In this document: positions 1 through 6,291 of the stretch, in pieces
Position numbering within the stretch: the stretch's first letter is position 1
How the letters are laid out: each line of letters begins with the position of its first letter
Notes under the pieces: generated by a model
What the model saw: only the letters and a program-made list of their open reading frames with translations
What the model was told of the DNA's origin: nothing
The model's database searches: none
Made by a program: the position numbers and the translations under genes
Virus record (IMG/VR): IMGVR_UViG_3300027749_000065
Location: 34,811 to 98,810 of that record
Strand: one strand, 5' to 3'
Source of the DNA: a virus
Length of the DNA: 64,000 nt

Positions 1-370
1 CTGGTATTTCATATACTTGTTGATTATTAACAAGATTAAAGAAATCTTTCTTTAATTCCCAAGGACCATTTGCTTGTAATCCAACAATTTTTGAATATGA
101 ATATGTGTATTGTGTTTCATAATCCAAACTTCTTGTAGTAAATGCACGAGTTAATGATTGTGTATCGACATTAAGACCCATTAATGATGACCATTGTGAT
201 TCAATCAACCAATCACTAACATATTGTTCGTATTCTGAGATAGATAATTCTAAAAAAGTATCCATTTGTTCTTCAGTCAATTCAATACCACGAACTGGCA
301 TCCCTAAAAGGTGGAAAACTTGTGTATATAATTTTTCTTTATCTATTGGACTAATGATGGTTGATGACAT
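1..370 (-). CDS. gp13-like neck protein (3' end outside window)
   Basis: This is the N-terminal 123 residues of a minus-strand gene that runs off the left edge. Near residues 22-45 it reads LGMPVRGIELTEEQ followed by an acidic helix. That resembles the N-terminus of T4 gp13 (SLGAP, then IELDEEQ), a neck protein that helps close the filled head for tail joining. The visible part ends in NNQQVYEIP, the type of strand that opens the beta domain in neck proteins. It lies close to gp14-like and gp15-like genes, matching the T4 order 13-14-15, but on the opposite strand. A TATTTATT late-type element sits about 15 bases upstream. The start is the only ATG at the head of the frame. The assignment rests on remembered sequence resemblance and synteny. 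Confidence 0.55.
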   Translation of the reverse strand, partial: MSSTIISPIDKEKLYTQVFHLLGMPVRGIELTEEQMDTFLELSISEYEQYVSDWLIESQWSSLMGLNVDTQSLTRAFTTRSLDYETQYTYSYSKIVGLQANGPWELKKDFFNLVNNQQVYEIP

Positions 371-373
371 ATA

Positions 374-405
374 TTTGTTTTATTAAATAAATATTACTAT
401 ATTTG
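374..405 (+). promoter_or_regulatory. Candidate early promoter (TTTG-N20-TATATTTG)
   Basis: TTTG at 374-377 and TATATTTG at 398-405 are separated by 20 bases, close to the Bacteroidota housekeeping consensus (TTTG around -33, TAnnTTTG around -7). The ATG at 411 lies only 5 bases after the element, so a transcript from here would start at or next to the start codon (leaderless). The same TATATTTG-N5-ATG arrangement precedes the primase gene. Confidence 0.45.
386..393 (-). promoter_or_regulatory. Candidate late-type element (TATTTATT) for the gp13-like gene
   Basis: Read on the minus strand, TATTTATTTAATAAAA lies about 15 bases before the start of the leftmost gene. It resembles the TATTTATAA/TATTTATTA element found before most structural genes here. 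It overlaps the plus-strand early-type element, so this short gap may fire in both directions. Confidence 0.3.
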
Positions 406-410
406 GTTTT

Positions 411-1385
411 ATGACATTTAACGATTTCAAAACATTTTTTTCAAGTAACCTAAAATGGGTATATCGAGATAAATGTGATGCAGTATTTAAAAGACAATTT
501 ACTAAAATTGGTAAATATCATTTTTGTGAGAAAAATAATAAATATGGTATTCTCGATGAAGATGGTAGATGGGGGTTTGAAAATACCATAAATACTAATT
601 CAAGATGTGCATTGGAATTATATAATATTTATCTTGAGTTTGGTAATCAAAAATTAGATTTTTTTGAAAATACAGAATATTCCGTTAATAAATTATGGAA
701 TTTTATTGAAGATAATTTTGAATTACTATTCACATATAATATAGAAACAAAATATTACCATAAGTTTAGACTTATTTGTAATCTTTCTTGGTCAAGAGGT
801 CAAATAACATCAGTCTTTTTTTATTTAATACATAAAAATATATTTCCTGACACAATTAAAACAATACTTGAGTTAGAAAGAGGATTATTTTTAGATTTAA
901 AAGGAATAGATGGGTTATTAAATCAAAAAGATGGAACAGAGTTATCTTTACAAATAAAGAGTGGAACTTTTGAAAAGAAGAAATGTTTTTATATTATTGA
1001 TGGTGCTCAGAATGATTTTAATAGTCCAGCCAATTATTATTGTTACATTTATATTGGTGAAGAGAATAATCAAATTATTGTTTTTGAAAATAAAAAAGAA
1101 GGTATAATGTCAAATAATAGTCAATGTATTATTGACGAAGAAATTGTAAAATATATAGATATGGAAAATAAAGAAAATATATCACAAAAACTAATGGAAA
1201 TACTATTATTTTGTTCAAAAAATGAATTTGTTTTTGAATTAAAAAATAATGAACCAGAAAACGGTTTTAAAATCGAACTTAATCCTGAAAAAGTGGTAAC
1301 AATATCAATTAATGATTTTGAAGATAAAGGATTATATAATTTATTGGAAGAGAACTTTAATAAATTAAAGAATCTCCCCCAATAA
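411..1385 (+). CDS. Hypothetical protein, possible PD-(D/E)XK nuclease
   Basis: I recognise no named family for this 324-residue protein. The region around residues 160-185 has the look of a PD-(D/E)XK core. GID supplies an acidic residue (D167) at the end of one strand, and LQIKS supplies a Q-x-K pair (Q181, K183) on the next, with E154/E156 upstream as a further candidate ligand. The last third is a lysine- and asparagine-rich mix of beta and alpha segments. The gene stands alone between two minus-strand genes. Its 3' end overlaps the helicase gene's 3' end by 21 bases (convergent), and it has its own early-type promoter-like element. It could be a mobile or host-takeover nuclease or a conserved phage protein of other function. 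The nuclease call is inference. Confidence 0.4.
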   Translation: MTFNDFKTFFSSNLKWVYRDKCDAVFKRQFTKIGKYHFCEKNNKYGILDEDGRWGFENTINTNSRCALELYNIYLEFGNQKLDFFENTEYSVNKLWNFIEDNFELLFTYNIETKYYHKFRLICNLSWSRGQITSVFFYLIHKNIFPDTIKTILELERGLFLDLKGIDGLLNQKDGTELSLQIKSGTFEKKKCFYIIDGAQNDFNSPANYYCYIYIGEENNQIIVFENKKEGIMSNNSQCIIDEEIVKYIDMENKENISQKLMEILLFCSKNEFVFELKNNEPENGFKIELNPEKVVTISINDFEDKGLYNLLEENFNKLKNLPQ

Positions 1386-4211
1386 TTCTTTTGTAAAGGA
1401 TTCTGAATATTCACCGTCACCCATCACCTGATCTATAATGTTTTTCTTTTTATTCAACATATTATAGATTATTCTTTCTATTGTATTATCAAATATTGGG
1501 TAATAAACCATAACACCCTTTTTTTGACCATATCTGTATGCCCTATCTTCTGCTTGTGAATGTAGTGCCGGCACAAATGCCAAGTCATTCATAATTACAA
1601 CTTCTGCAGCAGTTAAAGTAATACCAACACCACCAGCAACAATATTAGAAATGAATATTTTTATCTTATCTTCATTTTGAAATTTATCAACACTATCCTG
1701 TCTTTTTTCTTTTGACATTCTACCATCTAATATTACTGAATTTTTTTTATACTTTTCATGTAACATATCCAATGTCATGGTAAAATTGGTAAAAACGATT
1801 ATTTTTTTATCTTGTTCTAACGCCTTGTCAATTAATTCACATGTATAGTCTATTTTTTCAAATGAAATTACTTGTCTAATTTTCATCAAACGATTAATTG
1901 TTACACTAATACTTTCATTATCCTTTTTTTCGTTAGATATTCTCATGAAGTTTTCTAATTCTTCCTCATAATAGGTACTTTTTAACTCCAAAAAAACTGG
2001 AGATATAATCTTCTCAGGTAAATCCAATATATCTGTCTTCATTCTTCTTAAAACAAGGTTTTTTGTACGTTCTCTTAGTTCATCTAAGTGACTAGCACCA
2101 CTAGTGTTCCATATTTTTTTACCATTTACAGTAAACTGAAATCCTTTACAATATCTTTTGACATAACTTTGCCAATTAAGGGTTAAAGGTGAATCAACGA
2201 TGCTCAAAAGATTAAAATAATTAATTGGTCTTGATGTCATTGGTGTACCTGTTAATAACCACACTTTTGGAATTTTATCTAAAATGTCATTTAATAGTTT
2301 AGTTCTATTTGCGGTGGTATTTGAAATCATATGTGCTTCATCCACAATAGCCAAATCAAATTTTTCATTTTCAATTAAATTTAATTCAGGATTTTCATTA
2401 TCTATTGCGTGGTAGTTTTTGATTATATCATAATTAATAATATAAAATTTAAATGTTGAACCCCATTTTCCACCTTCAACAATTAAAACACGTTCATCTG
2501 AATAAATCGAAATCTCTCTTTGCCAGTTAATCTTTAAAGATGCCGGACAAACAATCAATATTTTTTTAGCACCACTTTCTAAAGATGCGATCGTAGCAGA
2601 AGTTGTATTATGTGTAACAATCGCATGTTCTGCAACATATAATTTATCTGGAGAATCTACTGAAATACATGTACACTCACTTTCACCATATTTTTCAATA
2701 TTAGTGATATATCTACCCGTTGGATATTTTTTAGGTTCGTTATATAAATCTGATTTTCGTTTTAAACGAAATGGGTTCATACCTGGAGGTAATTTTATAT
2801 TTAATCTATATGATATTTTACATTCAACTCTAATTCCATTTTTTTTATAAAAACTTCTTCTTGACCTTTTTCTACAAATACCACCTAAAGTATGAACAAT
2901 TTCAGCAACATCATCACATAGTTGTTCAGACACAGTAGAAAATTCAGTTCCATTAAAATTACCATTTTTTGATTTCATACAATGTCCATCAGTATCCATC
3001 AATCCTTGTAATATTGATAGTCTATTTTCAATTGTTGTATATTTGTATATATCAGGTATAAATTTATTATGTGATCGAGTATGTTCCAAATGTAGATCGA
3101 ATAATGAATTTCCAACATTTATATAACCATTTCTTTTGTTATCTTGTGGTTTGTTTTCTTTTAATTTAAATAAACTAAATAAAGAATCATAATCATCTTT
3201 ATGAACAGAAAATTTTATATTTTTATTTTTAAATGACCCATCACCCAATCCAAGTCCTAATAAATAAGGATCAATCGGTAAAATATTTTTATTATTAAAT
3301 TCTATCGGTTTAACAATTGGTATTTGCCACTTATTATTTCCATTTGGGGATTTATAATATGTATTAATTTTGTAATCTCTATCTTCATTATAACCACTAC
3401 CTTTTATTAATATTTCCCCACCTTCAAACATTTGTTTAGTTGATAACACTAAAGATTTTTTCAATCTATCATTTTTTCTATTTTTACCATAATTTGGTGA
3501 TGAAACTGACCATAAATGTTCATCCCCACTTAAAATTGTGTATCCATCATTAAAAGTTATTTTATATGTTTCTTTTTTACCTTGAGGAAATACACCAATT
3601 ACATTACACGGTTTACCATTTGAACCAATTACCTTATCGCCAATAACAATTTCACCCATTTTTTTTACACCTAACTCATTGTAAATCAATGTATTATTGT
3701 CTAAAAATTTCCCCAAACCCATATCATCCGCCAATATGAATTTATCGTTTGCTAGTAATTTCTCAATTGCAACTTTTTGATGTTCTAATGGTGGTCTTTT
3801 ATTAAATCTTGAATAATCAATAATTCTATTTAATTTTTTTTCAGGTTGTACGATTGCTGCTTTAGGTAACCAAAATGCGTGGTTAACTTCATGTTCAAGA
3901 TATTTTCCCCATATATGATATGCCTTATCGCTTTCACATAATAATTTTTCACACCAAATATGTTCCAATTTATCTAATAATAAACGTTCATCCATTATTT
4001 TTTCAGCAAAAGAATCAACAATTTTTATGTGTTTTTTTGCCACTTTTGGTTCAACATTATGGTAGTTTAAAACATAATCAGATTGTGGGCGTGACAATTT
4101 AAAGTTCTTAACGGACGTGAACTTGTTCTTCAATTCTAATAGATGGTTATTTGCTCCACTATATTCTAATAATATTTCTCTTGCCCTAATTTCAGGAATT
4201 TTATTATTCAT
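1365..4211 (-). CDS. SNF2-type superfamily 2 helicase interrupted by an intein
   Basis: The 948-residue precursor is 581 residues without the intein. Helicase motifs are plain: Walker A DMGLGK (163-168) continuing as TT after the intein, DEAH box (624-627), motif III LLTGTPM (652-658), and the SNF2-type motif VI QAEDRAYRYGQ (886-896). Proteins of this kind translocate on duplex or forked DNA; in phages they take the place of UvsW-like helicases in fork remodelling and late replication. The intein lies exactly between Lys168 and Thr536, so the unspliced product cannot bind ATP. Transcription is divergent from the gp14-like gene across 48 bases. On its own strand, TATATTTT lies 3 bases before the ATG, like the early-type genes. 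The helicase assignment is secure; its exact role is inferred. Confidence 0.9.
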   Translation of the reverse strand: MNNKIPEIRAREILLEYSGANNHLLELKNKFTSVKNFKLSRPQSDYVLNYHNVEPKVAKKHIKIVDSFAEKIMDERLLLDKLEHIWCEKLLCESDKAYHIWGKYLEHEVNHAFWLPKAAIVQPEKKLNRIIDYSRFNKRPPLEHQKVAIEKLLANDKFILADDMGLGKFLDNNTLIYNELGVKKMGEIVIGDKVIGSNGKPCNVIGVFPQGKKETYKITFNDGYTILSGDEHLWSVSSPNYGKNRKNDRLKKSLVLSTKQMFEGGEILIKGSGYNEDRDYKINTYYKSPNGNNKWQIPIVKPIEFNNKNILPIDPYLLGLGLGDGSFKNKNIKFSVHKDDYDSLFSLFKLKENKPQDNKRNGYINVGNSLFDLHLEHTRSHNKFIPDIYKYTTIENRLSILQGLMDTDGHCMKSKNGNFNGTEFSTVSEQLCDDVAEIVHTLGGICRKRSRRSFYKKNGIRVECKISYRLNIKLPPGMNPFRLKRKSDLYNEPKKYPTGRYITNIEKYGESECTCISVDSPDKLYVAEHAIVTHNTTSATIASLESGAKKILIVCPASLKINWQREISIYSDERVLIVEGGKWGSTFKFYIINYDIIKNYHAIDNENPELNLIENEKFDLAIVDEAHMISNTTANRTKLLNDILDKIPKVWLLTGTPMTSRPINYFNLLSIVDSPLTLNWQSYVKRYCKGFQFTVNGKKIWNTSGASHLDELRERTKNLVLRRMKTDILDLPEKIISPVFLELKSTYYEEELENFMRISNEKKDNESISVTINRLMKIRQVISFEKIDYTCELIDKALEQDKKIIVFTNFTMTLDMLHEKYKKNSVILDGRMSKEKRQDSVDKFQNEDKIKIFISNIVAGGVGITLTAAEVVIMNDLAFVPALHSQAEDRAYRYGQKKGVMVYYPIFDNTIERIIYNMLNKKKNIIDQVMGDGEYSESFTKELLGEIL
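2607..3707 (-). other. Class 3-type LAGLIDADG intein in the SNF2 helicase
   Basis: A 367-residue intein spans residues 169-535 of the helicase gene. The first residue is Phe, which cannot make the usual N-terminal acyl shift. The three residues that define class 3 inteins are present: Trp234 in block B (EHLW), Cys515 at the block F nucleophile position (TCISV), and Thr533 before the terminal His-Asn (VTHN). The +1 residue is Thr. Two LAGLIDADG motifs (YLLGLGLGDG near 316-325, LQGLMDTDG near 401-409) indicate a full-length homing endonuclease domain. It is clearly related to the intein at the equivalent Walker A site of the gp41-like helicase. Boundaries follow from restoring GLGKTT. Confidence 0.88.
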
Positions 4212-4246
4212 AATAAAATATAATAAAATGGAATGACATTTTAAAG

Positions 4247-4255
4247 TATTTATAA
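4247..4255 (+). promoter_or_regulatory. Candidate late-type element TATTTATAA
   Basis: An exact TATTTATAA copy lies 4 bases before the ATG of the gp14-like gene, in the 48-base divergent gap. It is one member of the recurrent element set found upstream of structural genes. Confidence 0.4.
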
Positions 4256-4259
4256 GTAT

Positions 4260-4772
4260 ATGGATAATAAATTACCGATAACTCGTTTGGGGAAATTCAT
4301 TTCTGAAGATGATTTTCAACTAAATATTTCAATGGGAGAAGAATATCTTCATGGTGATTTGAATATGAAACTTGTTTTATATAGGGTTGATAGACAAAAA
4401 ACAGATATTGATAATGTTTATGGTGAAGTGGGTATGGATGAAATAAAATATCAACCTCCAGTAGAATTTAATGGATTGGTTAAAATTATTGAACCAAAGA
4501 ATAGTTCATATAAAGATGGTTTGGTAAGATATAACGAACCTGGAAATATGACCATATCTATTTATATTAAACATTTAAATGAATTAAAAATTGATATAAA
4601 ATATGGTGATTATATAGGTTATTCTGAATCTGAAACTAAAACAAGATTTTATAGTGTTATAGACGATGGTAAAGTTACATCAGATAATAAACATACGATG
4701 TTCGGTTATAAACCTTTTTATAGGACTATAACTTGTTCACCTGTACAAGACGGAGAATTTAGAGGAGTATAA
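4260..4772 (+). CDS. gp14-like neck protein (putative)
   Basis: This 170-residue protein has no signal peptide or membrane segment. Its C-terminal half (YGDYIGY near 115-121, then FYSVIDD, then FGYKPFYRTI) resembles the part of T4 gp14 that reads GDLIYF, EINWV, then PFYQ. The N-terminal half has LYRVDR followed by VYGE, which parallels the YYVPRE and IFGED segments of gp14. gp14 forms part of the neck that joins head and tail. The gene is 1 base upstream of the gp15-like gene and near the gp13-like gene, as in T4 synteny. The match is from memory and weak residue by residue, so it could instead be another head-tail connector. Confidence 0.42.
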   Translation: MDNKLPITRLGKFISEDDFQLNISMGEEYLHGDLNMKLVLYRVDRQKTDIDNVYGEVGMDEIKYQPPVEFNGLVKIIEPKNSSYKDGLVRYNEPGNMTISIYIKHLNELKIDIKYGDYIGYSESETKTRFYSVIDDGKVTSDNKHTMFGYKPFYRTITCSPVQDGEFRGV

Positions 4773-4773
4773 T

Positions 4774-6009
4774 ATGGGAACACCAAAAAGAAAAACGAAT
4801 ATTAAAATATATTCTGAAAAAATTTTAACGGACAGAAGACAAGAATTATTAGATAATATCACAAAAAATGATCCATATCTACCTGATAGTATATTGCACG
4901 ATGATTTAGATAGAGGTTTATTAGATTATGTTATTAAAAACTTTAAAGTGACATCTGATGGTAAACAAATACCTATTATAGAAAAAATATTAACAATACA
5001 AAGATGGGCAGAGTTTACAAATAATTGGGAATTTTCAGATGAGGATGGTATTGTTCAATTACCATTTGTGTCAATTATTAGAAAACCAGATGTACAATTT
5101 GGTACAAATCCATCTGTTCAAAGAACAATACCTGATAGGCATCAATTTTATTATTCTATTGTACAAACTTGGAATGGTAACGAGAAGGGTGCGGATGTTT
5201 ATAAAATACCACAACCTATACCTGTTGACATTACATATGATGTTACAATTATTTGTAATAAATTTAGAGATGTTAATAAATTTAATAAAATAGTTTTACA
5301 ACATTTTGCATCAAGACAAGACTATACAATTGTAAAAGGACATTACATTCCAATTGTTCTTGATAAAATTGAAGATAATACACCAATGCAGACTTTAGAT
5401 GGTCGTAGATTTTATGTCCAAACATATCAATTTACAATGTTAGGGTTTTTAATTGATAGTGAAGAATTTGAAGTTAAACCGGCAATTAGTAGAGCAATAC
5501 TAATGGATGAAATAGTTACTGAAAATAGACCAAGTAAAATTATAAAACAATCGGTTATAGATATTACAATCGTTTCTTTTAAAGGAAATGGTACTCAAAT
5601 AATATTCACTGTTGGTGAACCTATTGGTGTTTTGTTTAATGTTACAATAAATGGGTTAACTCAAAGGGATGGTGTGGATTATTTTCACATATCTAATTCT
5701 TCAAGAATATCATTCTCAGAACCACCACCATCAAATAGTACTATTGTAATAACATATTATAAAGGTAGAAATCCATCAATGACAAATACTAATGGAGTGA
5801 TCTTAAATTATAATTTAGAGTATTTTACTTATAATGGTTCTACATTAACATTTAATACAACTAACCCAATTGTTAGTGTTATTTTTTTAGAAATTAATGG
5901 TTTAATTGAAGTGAAATCAATTGATTATAATATTTCTGTTTTAGGTGTTATAGAATTATCACAACCACCTATTATTGGATCAGTTATTGGGGTGGGTTAT
6001 TTATATTAA
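4774..6009 (+). CDS. gp15-like tail completion protein with C-terminal beta repeats (putative)
   Basis: The N-terminal ~240 of 411 residues follow the pattern of T4 gp15, the tail terminator that caps sheath and tube. They run from LPFVSIIRKPD through QPIPVDITYDVTI, an amphipathic helix, and HYIPIVLDKIED to a closing strand FTMLGFLIDSEEF. About 150 extra residues follow and form two copies of a beta module. The first centres on INGLTQRDGVDY then RISFSEPPP (about 263-335); the second on INGLIEVKSIDY then VIELSQPP (about 348-411). This module type is common in fibre and baseplate proteins. The gene directly follows the gp14-like gene and precedes the sheath gene, as gene 15 precedes 18 in T4. 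Confidence 0.5.
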   Translation: MGTPKRKTNIKIYSEKILTDRRQELLDNITKNDPYLPDSILHDDLDRGLLDYVIKNFKVTSDGKQIPIIEKILTIQRWAEFTNNWEFSDEDGIVQLPFVSIIRKPDVQFGTNPSVQRTIPDRHQFYYSIVQTWNGNEKGADVYKIPQPIPVDITYDVTIICNKFRDVNKFNKIVLQHFASRQDYTIVKGHYIPIVLDKIEDNTPMQTLDGRRFYVQTYQFTMLGFLIDSEEFEVKPAISRAILMDEIVTENRPSKIIKQSVIDITIVSFKGNGTQIIFTVGEPIGVLFNVTINGLTQRDGVDYFHISNSSRISFSEPPPSNSTIVITYYKGRNPSMTNTNGVILNYNLEYFTYNGSTLTFNTTNPIVSVIFLEINGLIEVKSIDYNISVLGVIELSQPPIIGSVIGVGYLY

Positions 6010-6164
6010 TCATCACCATATAAATCTTTTTTTATTGGTTTACAATGTTGTTCTATCCATTTTTCAATGATTTTATGGATTTTTAAACCATTTTTTTCAC
6101 AATGACTTTTTAACATTGTATGATGTTTTTCACTTATCTTAACGTTTTTTTGTTTGTTTTCCAT
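6006..6164 (-). CDS. Small ribbon-helix-helix-like protein (52 aa)
   Basis: This short minus-strand frame encodes 52 residues. An N-terminal basic beta segment (KQKNVKISEKHH) is followed by two helices (TMLKSHCEKNG and HKIIEKWIEQHC), the layout of phage ribbon-helix-helix DNA-binding proteins. The C-terminus KKDLYGDD resembles the KKDLYGE end of the small protein at 63342-63587. The stop overlaps the 3' end of the gp15-like gene by 4 bases. On its own strand TATATTTT lies 2 bases before the ATG, an early-type arrangement. An 11-bp inverted repeat lies 20 bases upstream of its start and could be its operator. It may regulate itself and the sheath gene. DNA binding is inferred from layout only. 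Confidence 0.6.
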   Translation of the reverse strand: MENKQKNVKISEKHHTMLKSHCEKNGLKIHKIIEKWIEQHCKPIKKDLYGDD

Positions 6165-6183
6165 ATAAAATATATTAAAAGAT

Positions 6184-6211
6184 AAAATAAGATAGTTTAT
6201 TATCTTATTTT
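6184..6211. promoter_or_regulatory. Inverted repeat, candidate operator
   Basis: AAAATAAGATA (6184-6194) and TATCTTATTTT (6201-6211) form perfect 11-bp arms around GTTTAT. It lies in the divergent gap between the small RHH-like gene and the sheath gene, where a symmetric operator for an RHH dimer would be expected. A weak terminator is the alternative, but no coding sequence ends immediately before it on either strand. Confidence 0.45.
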
Positions 6212-6245
6212 TGGAATATAGTAAAATCTTTGATAAAAATAAAGA

Positions 6246-6254
6246 TATTTATTA
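6246..6254 (+). promoter_or_regulatory. Candidate late-type element TATTTATTA
   Basis: This element lies 37 bases before the sheath start, followed by an A-rich leader without a Shine-Dalgarno site. It has the same form as the element before the tape measure and the 15564 gene. Confidence 0.42.
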
Positions 6255-6291
6255 AATAAGAAATAAAAATTTTAAACAAACAAAAAAATCA

